A DNA stretch of 64,000 bases, from the NCBI RefSeq assembly GCF_049723905.1, contig NZ_JBJKFD010000001.1:1-64000 (forward strand), read 5' to 3'. The position numbers were made by a program, and so were the translations under genes. A model generated the notes under the pieces. That model ran no database searches. It was not told where the DNA came from and saw only the letters and a list, made by a program, of their open reading frames with translations. The stretch is from G963665185 sp049723905. GTDB taxonomy: Bacteria; Desulfobacterota; Desulfovibrionia; Desulfovibrionales; Desulfovibrionaceae. Positions 7,780 to 15,535 of this stretch are shown here, one piece after another (position 1 is the first letter of the stretch; each line of letters begins with the position of its first letter).

Positions 7780-8970
7780 ATGAGCGATATCAAAAAAGTC
7801 GTCCTTGCCTACTCCGGCGGACTCGATACCTCGGCCATCCTCAAATGGCTGATGATTACCTACAAGTGCGAAGCCGTCACCTTTACCGCCGACCTCGGCC
7901 AGGGTGAAGACCTCAGCGACGTGGAAGGCAACGCCCTGCGCACCGGCGCTTCCAAGGCCTATGTGGAAGACCTGCGCGAGGAATTCGCCAACGACTATAT
8001 TTTCCCCATGATGCGCTCCGGTGCCATCTACGAAGGACGCTACCTGCTGGGTACCTCCATTGCCCGTCCCCTCATCAGCAAGCGCCTTGTGGAAATCGCC
8101 CACGAGGAAAGCGCGGACGCCATTGCCCACGGTGCAACCGGAAAGGGCAACGACCAGGTTCGTTTTGAACTGGCCGCCATGGCCCTCGATCCCAAACTCA
8201 AGTGCATTGCTCCCTGGCGCGATTGGGACTTCAAGTCCCGTACCGACCTCATCAATTTTGCCGAAGAAAACGGCATTCCCGTGCCTGTTTCCCGCGCCAA
8301 ACCGCATAGCTGCGACGGCAACATGCTGCACCTCAGCTTTGAAGGCGGCGAACTGGAAGATCCCTGGACCGAAGGCGGACCCTTTACCTACAAGATGACT
8401 GTTCCGCCCGAACAGGCTCCGGACGAAGCCGAAATCCTCACTTTGGATTTCGAAGCTGGCAACCCCGTCGCCATCAACGGCGTCAAGTTCTCGCCTGCCG
8501 TGCTTGTTGCCAAGCTGAATGAAATCGCCGGTCGCCACGGCATCGGCCGTATCGATATGGTTGAAAACCGTTTCGTGGGCATGAAGTCCCGCGGCGTGTA
8601 CGAGACCCCCGGCGGAACCGTTATTTACGCAGCGCACCGCGATCTGGAAGGGCTGTGCATGGACCGCGACGTCATGCACATGCGCGACGGCCTCATCCCT
8701 AGATACGCCGAACTCGTCTACAACGGCTTCTGGTACTCGCCCGAACGTGAGGCACTTCAGGCCATGATCGACAAGACGCAGGAAAAGATTACCGGTACCG
8801 TTCGCCTCAAGCTTTACAAGGGCAACGTCTACCCCCTGGGCCGCAAATCCCCTTATTCCCTGTATCGCGAAGACCTGGCTACCTTCGAAGAAGACCATGT
8901 GTACGATCAGCGTGACGCCGCAGGCTTTATCCGCCTGCAGGGCCTGCGCATCATGGGCTACAAAAAGTAG
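7780..8970 (+). CDS. argG: Argininosuccinate synthase
   Basis: This 396-residue enzyme condenses citrulline and aspartate using ATP. The N-terminal P-loop-like LAYSGGLDTSAILKWL is the ATP pyrophosphatase signature, and AHGATGKGNDQVRFEL and PVSRAKPHSCDGN are family segments. Length is typical. A CGGAGG stands ten bases before the ATG. It sits between argF and argH. Its own hairpin repeat/terminator follows 17 bases after the stop codon, so argH may be transcribed partly separately. Confidence 0.97.
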   Translation: MSDIKKVVLAYSGGLDTSAILKWLMITYKCEAVTFTADLGQGEDLSDVEGNALRTGASKAYVEDLREEFANDYIFPMMRSGAIYEGRYLLGTSIARPLISKRLVEIAHEESADAIAHGATGKGNDQVRFELAAMALDPKLKCIAPWRDWDFKSRTDLINFAEENGIPVPVSRAKPHSCDGNMLHLSFEGGELEDPWTEGGPFTYKMTVPPEQAPDEAEILTLDFEAGNPVAINGVKFSPAVLVAKLNEIAGRHGIGRIDMVENRFVGMKSRGVYETPGGTVIYAAHRDLEGLCMDRDVMHMRDGLIPRYAELVYNGFWYSPEREALQAMIDKTQEKITGTVRLKLYKGNVYPLGRKSPYSLYREDLATFEEDHVYDQRDAAGFIRLQGLRIMGYKK

Positions 8971-8986
8971 TTTGAGAAATTCAGGC

Positions 8987-9044
8987 GAAGGGGAAACCTC
9001 TTGGAAGAGGTTCTCCCCCTCGCGCTCCCCTTTCCAGAACTTTT
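8987..9044 (+). repeat. Hairpin repeat, argG terminator side (inverted copy A)
   Basis: GGGGAAACCTCTT pairs with AAGAGGTTCTCCCC directly after argG, followed by CGCGCTCCCCTTTCCAGAACTTTT. Its reverse complement aligns along nearly its full length with the sequence at 9160-9220. It probably acts as a transcript-end hairpin, although the T run is poor. Confidence 0.7.
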
Positions 9045-9159
9045 ACCGTTTTAGGTACGGGGAAGATTTGGATATCCGGTTTGGAGCGAAAATTTGCTGG
9101 CACAAGCCAGCCCCTGACGATACGGGCAATGAACCAAGGGAACCTTTTCCCTCGTGATG

Positions 9160-9220
9160 AAAGTTTTTGGAAAAGGGGGTGCGGGGGAAAGAACCTTTTT
9201 TCAAAAAGGTTTTTCCCCCG
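9160..9220 (+). repeat. Hairpin repeat before argH (inverted copy B)
   Basis: AAAGTTTTTGGAAAAGGGGG leads into a strong hairpin, GGGGGAAAgAACCTTTTT with AAAAAGGTTtTTCCCCC. It is the reverse-orientation partner of the repeat at 8987, with the intervening 115 bases forming a loop-like spacer. The stem could act as a terminator or RNA-stability element just upstream of argH. Confidence 0.7.
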
Positions 9221-9256
9221 CATTCTTGTTTTTAAAGGTCTGAAAAAGGAGCCGTC

Positions 9257-10648
9257 ATGGCCAAGGAAAAGATGTGGGGCGGCAGGTTTGCCGCAGGCAC
9301 GGACGCATTGGTTGAGGAATATACGGAGTCTGTTTCCTTCGACAGCGCCCTGTATGCTGCGGACATTGCCGGAAGCACTGCCCACGCCCGCATGTTGGGA
9401 CGGCAGGGCGTGCTGACAAACGAAGAAGCCGAAGCCATAGCGGACGGTCTGGCGCGTGTGCGCGAGGAAATCGAAGCCGGAAAATTTCAATGGTCCCAGG
9501 CGCTCGAAGATGTTCACATGAACATCGAATCCCGCCTGACCGAGCTGATAGGCGATACGGGCAAAAAACTGCACACCGGCCGTTCCCGCAACGACCAGGT
9601 GGGCTTGGCATTCCGGCTTTTCATTGCCGAACGGGTGCGCTCCTGGCGTGGAAGCATCCGCAAGCTGGTGAAGGTGCTGGTGCAACGGGCGGAGGAAAAT
9701 CAGGACGTTATCCTGCCCGGCTTTACCCATTTGCAGCCTGCGCAGCCCGTAAGCCTGGCACATCATCTGCTGGCCTATGCCTGGATGTTCACCCGTGACG
9801 ACGAGCGGCTGGAAAGCGCACTGAACCGCATTTGTATTTCTCCGCTTGGTGCTGCAGCCCTTGCCGGAACCACCTATCCGCTGGACCCCGCAAGCGTGGC
9901 CGAGGAAGTCGGCTTCCATCGCGTGTTCAGCAACAGCATGGACGCGGTCGCGGACCGGGATTTCGTGCTCGAACCCCTGTTTGCCACTTCGTTGATCATG
10001 GCGCACCTGAGCCGCATGTGCGAGGAAATCATTCTGTGGTCCAACCCCGGTTTTGGTTTCGTGCGCCTGCCCGATGCCTACGCCACCGGGTCCAGCATCA
10101 TGCCCCAGAAGAAGAACCCGGATGTGGCCGAGATAATGCGCGGCAAGACCGGGCGCGCTTACGGCGCGCTCATGGCCATGCTGACCGCGCTCAAGGGGCT
10201 GCCCCTGACCTACAACCGCGACCTGCAGGAAGACAAGGAACCGTTTTTCGATGCCGACCGTACCGTTTCCATGTCCCTGGAACTGATGGCCGGGATGATG
10301 TCCGAGCTGGCTTTCAATCCTCAGGCCATGCGCGCTGCCGTGAAAAAGGGATTTCTCAATGCCACGGAGCTTGCCGACTATCTGGTGGGCAAGGGCATTC
10401 CCTTCCGCGAGGCACATCACATTACCGGTGCAGCCGTTGCCCACGCCGAATCCAAGGGCGTGGCACTGGAAGATCTGAGCCTGGAAGAACTGCAACAGTT
10501 CTCCGACCGCATCGACCAGGATGTGTACGACGTGCTGGACTACGACGCCGCTGTACGCCGCAGGAAAACCCCCGGTTCAACAGGCCCTGAGTCGGTTAAG
10601 CAGCAGCTCACAGATTTGGGTTCATGGTTGCTGAAAAAGGCACGCTAG
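9257..10648 (+). CDS. argH: Argininosuccinate lyase
   Basis: This 463-residue member of the fumarase/aspartase superfamily splits argininosuccinate to arginine and fumarate. The family signature is TGSSIMPQKKNPD near residue 280, and KMWGGRFAAGTD opens the protein. TGRSRNDQV and GFTHLQPAQP are substrate-site segments. An AAAAAGGAG precedes the ATG. The last residues WLLKKAR and the stop codon are encoded inside the inverted-repeat element starting at 10626. Confidence 0.97.
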   Translation: MAKEKMWGGRFAAGTDALVEEYTESVSFDSALYAADIAGSTAHARMLGRQGVLTNEEAEAIADGLARVREEIEAGKFQWSQALEDVHMNIESRLTELIGDTGKKLHTGRSRNDQVGLAFRLFIAERVRSWRGSIRKLVKVLVQRAEENQDVILPGFTHLQPAQPVSLAHHLLAYAWMFTRDDERLESALNRICISPLGAAALAGTTYPLDPASVAEEVGFHRVFSNSMDAVADRDFVLEPLFATSLIMAHLSRMCEEIILWSNPGFGFVRLPDAYATGSSIMPQKKNPDVAEIMRGKTGRAYGALMAMLTALKGLPLTYNRDLQEDKEPFFDADRTVSMSLELMAGMMSELAFNPQAMRAAVKKGFLNATELADYLVGKGIPFREAHHITGAAVAHAESKGVALEDLSLEELQQFSDRIDQDVYDVLDYDAAVRRRKTPGSTGPESVKQQLTDLGSWLLKKAR

Positions 10649-10747
10649 CTTTGTTGCTTCGGCATTTTTAAGCCGCTCGTGTACGTAAGAGTACACGAGC
10701 GGCTTTAAAATACCTCGCGCCTTGCTTTCGCACCTTTTTGAGCAACC
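10626..10747 (+). repeat. TTGCTGA inverted-repeat element, copy 3
   Basis: This 122-bp imperfect palindrome begins GGTTGCTGAAAAAGG and ends CCTTTTTGAGCAACC. Its centre, AGCCGCTCGTGTAC/GTACACGAGCGGCT, is a near-perfect stem around a five-base loop. Outer arms match the elements at 5129 and 6388, but the central stem sequence is unrelated. It starts inside argH and carries the argH stop codon. Confidence 0.88.
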
Positions 10748-10790
10748 AGATGGTGTGAGTTTCCACAGCTAAAACTGTTTTTATTTTATT

Positions 10791-10848
10791 TTTTTCAACG
10801 AGAAGCCCCTCCAAGCGTTTACGCTTGGAGGGGCTTCTCGTTGAAAAA
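10791..10848. repeat. Perfect 27-bp inverted repeat between convergent argH and mscS
   Basis: TTTTTCAACGAGAAGCCCC... and its exact complement are separated by only TTTA, giving a perfect 27-bp stem. It lies between two convergent genes where a bidirectional terminator is expected. However, the T tract is on the 5' side and the A tract on the 3' side, the reverse of a canonical intrinsic terminator on either strand. Confidence 0.9.
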
Positions 10849-10856
10849 TCGCAGGT

Positions 10857-10906
10857 CCAGGAGGCCGTTGCCTCCTGGCGGAGTCCAGAGGCAGAGCCTC
10901 TGGTCT
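10857..10906. repeat. GC-rich double-hairpin repeat, copy 1
   Basis: CAGGAGGC/GCCTCCTG and CCAGAGGC/GCCTCTGG form two adjacent hairpins joined by GGCGGAGT. The segment GCGGAGTCCAGAGGC resembles the reverse complement of the repeat at 25031. It lies just downstream of the minus-strand channel gene. Confidence 0.55.
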
Positions 10907-10931
10907 TCTTCTTACTCTTTAATCCTTCCCC

Positions 10932-12431
10932 TTACAAAAATATCTTCCTGAACCTGTTGAACAGACTGTCGTGGGTGTGCCCTGCCGGGCCAAGCGGTCC
11001 GGTGGGGCGGACGCTGCGCGCGTCAAAGATGGCCTTGATGTTGTTGAGCACGCCTTTTTCCTTTTCCAGCACCAGCCGGAAGGCTTCGCGGTCCACTTCG
11101 AGACAGCGTGTGGGCTCCTTGGCTTCGACGTCGGCCTGGCGTGCTTCTCCGGTGAGCAGGGCCATTTCCCCGAAAAAATCTCCTGGTCCAAGCTCTGCAA
11201 GCTGGGCACCGTCTTTGCGGACGACAACGCTCCCGTCGATGATGACGTAGAGGGTAGTACCCAGATCGCCGGTGGAGACGATGGTTTCGGACTCGTCGAA
11301 ACGCAGGGTTGCACTGCTGTGGATGAGCTTGTCCAGGGTCTCGGGAGCCAGTCCTTCGAAAAGGGGAATGGCTTTGAGCTGCTCCACCACGTTGGTGTCG
11401 CTGGCAAATGCGCGGTGGGTGGGACGCCGCAGTTCGCGCACGGGATAGGGCAGGTCGATGCCGTGTTTGCGGAAGTGGTACCAAATGGAGGAGATCAGTT
11501 CGTCCTGTGCCGCGCGCAGGTCTTCGTAGCGATTGGCGAAAAAGACGATGGAGTAGATGACACGGTCTTCCTTGTATTCGTCCGCACGGATGCGGGCTTT
11601 GGGGCGGCGCGCCACATAATGTGAGTTTTTTACCACTTCGGCCAGGGCGGCTTTGACCTTTACCGGGGGCACGTCCAGAGGCACGGGGACGGGAATCTCC
11701 CGCCGTACCCGGGAAATGGGCTGGCTGTAGTTGGTGAGGCTGTCTTTGGAAATGGAGTTGTTGGGGATGAGGATGTAGTCGCGGTTTATGGTTTGGATTT
11801 TTGTGTAGCGCCAGCTGATGGTGACGACCTTGCCCGTGAGGGGCCCCACCTGAATCCAGTCCCCCAGGGAAAAGGGCTTTTCAAATTGGATGAGCAGGCC
11901 GGAGATGAGGCTGCCGATGGTATCCTGCATGGACAGGCCGATGATGGCGGTGAGGATGGCGCTGGAGGTGAGGATACTGGCCGGGTCGATATTGAATACC
12001 GACTTGATGGCGCTGATGACCAGGACGAGAACCACGAGAAATTTACAGAGGTCGATGAAGTAATGGTTTACCGCTGTTTTCTTGACGCGGCGGATGTAGA
12101 TGTCGGCGTACACGCCGTCGAGCATGTTGCGTATGAACAGCCACCACAGCACTATTTTTGTGAGAATGAGCGGCGTGTCGAGCAGGGGGCTGGCAACCTT
12201 GACCACGATGAGGCGCTCGACCGCGTAAACCAGGCAGAGCAGGAAGGCCCATTTTATGGAGCGAACCACACCGTCAGGAACATTCAGGCGGCGGGCGAAC
12301 AGGGTGAGGGTGATGCGGAAAAGCACCAGCAGCGCGGCGACAAAGGCCAGGGCGATGAGTGTTTCCATGTGCAGGGAGAGCACCAGGTCCCAGTATTGCT
12401 GGAGCAGCTGAAGGTCTTTTTCTACAACCAT
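10932..12431 (-). CDS. MscS-family mechanosensitive channel with cyclic-nucleotide-binding domain
   Basis: This 499-residue inner-membrane protein has about five hydrophobic segments in its first 200 residues. The MscS pore/beta domain follows (AIIGLSMQDTIGSLISGLLI, then IPNNSISKDSLTNYSQP). The C-terminal cNMP-binding domain (roughly residues 365-480) carries the phosphate-binding cassette FFGEMALLTGEARQADV. Members of this architecture open with tension or ligand; which nucleotide binds here is not visible. The minus-strand ATG has AGGA about seven bases upstream. The gene is convergent with argH and divergent from a sensor kinase. Confidence 0.92.
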   Translation of the reverse strand: MVVEKDLQLLQQYWDLVLSLHMETLIALAFVAALLVLFRITLTLFARRLNVPDGVVRSIKWAFLLCLVYAVERLIVVKVASPLLDTPLILTKIVLWWLFIRNMLDGVYADIYIRRVKKTAVNHYFIDLCKFLVVLVLVISAIKSVFNIDPASILTSSAILTAIIGLSMQDTIGSLISGLLIQFEKPFSLGDWIQVGPLTGKVVTISWRYTKIQTINRDYILIPNNSISKDSLTNYSQPISRVRREIPVPVPLDVPPVKVKAALAEVVKNSHYVARRPKARIRADEYKEDRVIYSIVFFANRYEDLRAAQDELISSIWYHFRKHGIDLPYPVRELRRPTHRAFASDTNVVEQLKAIPLFEGLAPETLDKLIHSSATLRFDESETIVSTGDLGTTLYVIIDGSVVVRKDGAQLAELGPGDFFGEMALLTGEARQADVEAKEPTRCLEVDREAFRLVLEKEKGVLNNIKAIFDARSVRPTGPLGPAGHTHDSLFNRFRKIFL

Positions 12432-12519
12432 GCAGATTCCTGTTTTTGCTGGTCTGTTTGTCTGGCCTCTGTCTGATGTATAGGCCAGGATAAAATTGGC
12501 AATAAAAACTTTATTTTTT

Positions 12520-12549
12520 TTGAAACTAGGATAGGGTCGAAAGTACAGT
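12520..12549 (+). promoter_or_regulatory. Candidate promoter of an orphan short transcript
   Basis: TTGAAA is followed after 18 bases by TACAGT (5/6 and 4/6 matches to sigma-70 hexamers). It reads toward an orphan terminator at 12689 rather than directly into a gene. Confidence 0.35.
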
Positions 12550-12555
12550 ATTTTA

Positions 12556-12719
12556 CTTTTCTTTGCACCCGACTGTTGCGGCCGGGTATTTCCTGGGCTG
12601 GTGAGAGGCGGAGGCTGTTGCTGAACAACGGGAAAACCGATGCTGGTAAAAAGTTAATTATTACAGTATTGGGCTTGGCAAACGGAATGCCGCCCTTGCG
12701 CTAGGCGCGGCTTTTTTAT
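12556..12719 (+). ncRNA. Possible small RNA or attenuated leader
   Basis: A candidate promoter at 12520 and a hairpin plus T6 at 12689-12717 delimit about 165 bases with no supported ORF, in the divergent gap between the channel gene and the sensor kinase. It could be an independent small RNA or an attenuated leader of the kinase gene. No known RNA family is recognised. Confidence 0.3.
12689..12719 (+). terminator. Orphan rho-independent terminator
   Basis: GCCGCCC pairs with GGcGCGGC (one bulged C) and is followed by TTTTTT. No annotated gene ends upstream on this strand. Confidence 0.6.
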
Positions 12720-12863
12720 TTGTCGGGCCGTTGCCTGCGCGACCCGCTGTTTTTGTGCAACCGCATGGATTGACTTCGTTTCCTTGCTGCTTTGGAGGCA
12801 GCAGGCGGAATCGGCCGAACTCTTTGTTTATGTCCGGGAAATTCCCAAGGAGCCGAATTGGAG

Positions 12864-14021
12864 ATGCAAACAATGCATTTGGATAAAAGCCGTGGTCCTG
12901 CCAGCTGCAAGCGACTTCCTCAAAGCGAGGTGGAGCGGCAGAGCGCCTTATTTTTGGACACGGCCTTGAGCGGGGCATTGGAAAGCATGCCTCTGCCTGT
13001 GGTCGTGCTCAATACATGCCGGCAGGTGGTTTACTCCAACTCCGGATTTGGCGACTTTGTGCAGCGTATTTCCTCTGGCAGTATCTTGGGCCGCAGGCCC
13101 GGTGAAGTGCTGGGCTGTGTAAACAGCGGCATAGGTCCAGGCGGTTGCGGAACTTCCGAGTTTTGTGGCTATTGCGGGGCCGTGCGGGCCATTCTGGACA
13201 GCCTGCGGGGAAGAACCGGGGTGCAGGAATGCCATATTCAGTACAAAGGGGAAAACCGTGAGGATTCCCTGGATGTGCTCACTTTTTGTTCTCCTCTTAC
13301 GTTCAAGAATGAAGAGTTCGTGCAGTTCATGCTCATCGACGTGAGTGCGGACAAACGGCTGAAGACCATGGAGAGGCTCTTCTTTCACGATCTTATGAAT
13401 ACCGCATCCGGCGTCTATTCCCTGATAACCCATCTGGAACGGCAGAAGCTTACCGACGAGTCGCGTCGGTATGTGGAGATGCTGCGTTCGTCCAGCTGCC
13501 AGCTGATAGGCGAGATTGCCGACTACCGCAGTTTCATGGCCATGGAGAGTAACGAGCTTATCCCCAACCCCTTGTTGCTCAATTCCGGGCAGATGCTTGA
13601 AGACATTCTGGCCGTGTATCGCAACCATGTTCTTGCCGATGAAAAGACCATTGTGGTTGATCAGAAAGGGGGGGCTTTTACCTTCGAGGCCGACCCGATA
13701 CTCTTCAAGCGCGTGTTGGGAAATATGGTGAAGAATGCGCTGGAAGCCACCCGCAAGGGCGGCAAGATAAAAGTCGAAACTGCTCTTAAAGGGAAGCAAG
13801 CCATATTTGCGGTGTACAGCTCGTCCTACATTCTTCCTTCGGTGGGCTGCCATATCTTTAAACGGTTCTTTTCCACCAAGGGTGCGGGGCGCGGGTTGGG
13901 TACGTACTCCATGAAAGTGCTCATCGAACGCTACATGGGCGGCAAGGTGAGGTTCAGCTCGTCAAAGAAGGACGGCACGTGTTTTACAGTGCAGATTCCG
14001 GCGGGAGATCTCTGCCAATAA
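12864..14021 (+). CDS. PAS-domain sensor histidine kinase with cysteine cluster
   Basis: This is a 385-residue soluble kinase with no membrane segment. Residues about 35-160 form a PAS-like sensor with a cysteine motif, GCVNSGIGPGGCGTSEFCGYCGAV in outline (C-x11-C-x5-C-x2-C), suggestive of metal, Fe-S or redox sensing. The phosphoacceptor segment is FFHDLMNTASGVY, followed by an N box NMVKNALEATRKGG and a G box FSTKGAGRGLGTYSMK. ATG 12864 (or 12873) is preferred over the open frame to 12792 because AAGGAG and GGAG lie upstream. No response regulator is adjacent, so its partner is unknown. Confidence 0.88.
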   Translation: MQTMHLDKSRGPASCKRLPQSEVERQSALFLDTALSGALESMPLPVVVLNTCRQVVYSNSGFGDFVQRISSGSILGRRPGEVLGCVNSGIGPGGCGTSEFCGYCGAVRAILDSLRGRTGVQECHIQYKGENREDSLDVLTFCSPLTFKNEEFVQFMLIDVSADKRLKTMERLFFHDLMNTASGVYSLITHLERQKLTDESRRYVEMLRSSSCQLIGEIADYRSFMAMESNELIPNPLLLNSGQMLEDILAVYRNHVLADEKTIVVDQKGGAFTFEADPILFKRVLGNMVKNALEATRKGGKIKVETALKGKQAIFAVYSSSYILPSVGCHIFKRFFSTKGAGRGLGTYSMKVLIERYMGGKVRFSSSKKDGTCFTVQIPAGDLCQ

Positions 14022-14046
14022 TCCGTCGCCAGGGCGGGAAGTGTCT

Positions 14047-14367
14047 TTATTTTGTGGGCCGGGAGCCGTCTTCGAGCGGAATCAGCTGATTGAACTGCAT
14101 GCCGACACGGTTGCCGCAACACCAGACGACAGTTGCGTTGCGTTCGGCGATAAGGTCGTTGAGTTCTTCTGGAAAATTTTCAAAATGAATTTTTGTTCCC
14201 ACCTGCGGCAGTTTGGAATTTGGAATCTGCATCATTTCAGCTGCAGCGCCGCTGCAGCTGATGTCTCGTAGCATGCATACGCATCCCCCGCCCTGGTCGC
14301 AGCTTAAGTACCCAAAGTTGGGCTGCAGGCGGTGGCGTTTGTGCCTTCGGTGATCCTGTCCGTTCAT
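14047..14367 (-). CDS. PilZ-domain protein
   Basis: This 106-residue protein resembles PilZ c-di-GMP receptors: a basic RxxxR-like start (RRHKRHRLQP) and a RDISCSGAA segment matching the [DN]xSxxG motif, near residues 8 and 36. ATG 14367 is chosen because AGGAGG lies eight bases upstream. It contains six cysteines (SC, GC, VC, SC, WCC), unusual for a small cytosolic PilZ protein. It is convergent with the cysteine-rich sensor kinase. A short hairpin (GGAGTG/CACTCC, 14438-14455) lies in its leader. Confidence 0.75.
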   Translation of the reverse strand: MNGQDHRRHKRHRLQPNFGYLSCDQGGGCVCMLRDISCSGAAAEMMQIPNSKLPQVGTKIHFENFPEELNDLIAERNATVVWCCGNRVGMQFNQLIPLEDGSRPTK

Positions 14368-14503
14368 TTTCATTACCTCCTCTTGTTGAGAGTGCGCCCA
14401 TTGCGTCGTTTTCTGGAAGCTCGTAACGGCTTGGGCTGGGGAGTGAAAAACACTCCTTATTGTCAAGATACACCGATGGAAGGCAAAGGCAAGGTTGTTC
14501 TGA

Positions 14504-14722
14504 TTATTTTTTGACTATTTTTATAAGCTTTTCCCGCATGCTGCTGAGGGAGGCCACGCAGCGTTGTTGAAAGGCGGGGCCGTAGGCGGTGAAGCCTTGT
14601 ATGCGATCCTGCTGGGCTTCCACCCAGGGAAGGGCGGGGGTGTCATTACCGTCTATCTTGTCTTTTGCAACGGGACAGGACGCACCGGCCTGCCGAATGG
14701 CGATGCCGTAAAACTGTTCCAT
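14504..14722 (-). CDS. Small conserved-looking protein of unknown function (72 aa)
   Basis: The reading frame gives MEQFYGIAIRQAGASCPVAK and ends with a basic MREKLIKIVKK tail. Composition is protein-like and the single Cys precedes PVAKDKIDG. The frame stays open to 14896 but the upstream part is poor coding sequence. I take ATG 14722, although its ribosome site is weak. A perfect 15-bp tandem duplication lies just upstream at 14735-14764. I do not recognise the family. It is in the same orientation as the PilZ gene. Confidence 0.55.
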   Translation of the reverse strand: MEQFYGIAIRQAGASCPVAKDKIDGNDTPALPWVEAQQDRIQGFTAYGPAFQQRCVASLSSMREKLIKIVKK

Positions 14723-14734
14723 TCTATCCACAAC

Positions 14735-14764
14735 AGACTTTTCATCTTTAGACTTTTCATCTTT
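14735..14764. repeat. Perfect 15-bp tandem duplication
   Basis: AGACTTTTCATCTTT occurs twice in direct succession. On the minus strand and in frame with the 72-aa ORF it would encode KDEKS twice, just upstream of the chosen start codon. Confidence 0.95.
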
Positions 14765-15062
14765 CCGGCGATATGGAAATTCATTCCGGCCATGGCCCGG
14801 AAACGATCGTGGGGAAAAAAGAAAAGAAGAGCGTTTGGTGCGGCGTTTGGAGATTGAGCGTGGATCAGTGGGCGTTTGGCAGGACGGAAAATCCATTGAT
14901 CACGCCATATTGCCGAACCTTTAAGGAATACAAAAAAAGCTTTGCCCAATCCTCTTGCGAGATAGGGGGATAATAGGGTAATTATCCCGGCTGGCTACCG
15001 AAGGAGAACCCGGTAGCCAGCACATGGTCGAATCGTGGTAAGGCTTGCGAGATAAAAGGAAG

Positions 15063-15305
15063 CTATGCCTTTTCCACGGTCAGGGCGTCCTCGAATTTGG
15101 CTGTCAGCTTAAAGGCTGCTCCTTCGGCTTCGAAGACATACTCCTGCGCCGGGAAGAGCTGAACCGTGGGTGCAAAACCGTCATCAAGGAATACATCCTT
15201 GGCTTCCCCATTGCTTTCAAAGCGGACCTGAACCTTGTCCCCAATGGTAACCATTTCGCCGTGGATAATGTCGCGTGGTAGGTCTGAGATAGTGTAGTTG
15301 GACAT
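15063..15305 (-). CDS. Small protein of unknown function (80 aa)
   Basis: The protein begins MSNYTISDLPRDIIHGEMVT and is acidic, rich in beta-prone segments (IGDKVQVRFES, PAQEYVFEAEG, FKLTAKFEDALT). AAGGAGA stands seven bases before ATG 15305, which decides the start; the open frame to 15419 has no ribosome site. No domain or signal peptide is recognised. Upstream on the plus strand is the promoter region of the hdr-flx operon, so the two are divergent. Confidence 0.7.
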   Translation of the reverse strand: MSNYTISDLPRDIIHGEMVTIGDKVQVRFESNGEAKDVFLDDGFAPTVQLFPAQEYVFEAEGAAFKLTAKFEDALTVEKA

Positions 15306-15535
15306 GGCAAATCTCCTTGTTCTACAGTTCAGCGAACCGGTGCCATATTGAGCCGTCCGTGAGGGAACGGCAAACCGCATTCCTAATGCGGTAAAGGCCA
15401 GAAAAAGATGCCGGAGCAAGCAGCGGGCCTTGCATAGCGGTCGAAATCCTTTTGGGTAATGAGCCTTATCTATCTAATGATGTATTTTTATTGAAGTGGC
15501 AAGCGAAACCTCGGGGCGGGAAAAATATTTTTTGG

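Noticed and set aside
12770..12798. TTGACT as a -35 hexamer for the sensor kinase gene
   Set aside because: No acceptable -10 hexamer lies 16-18 bases downstream.
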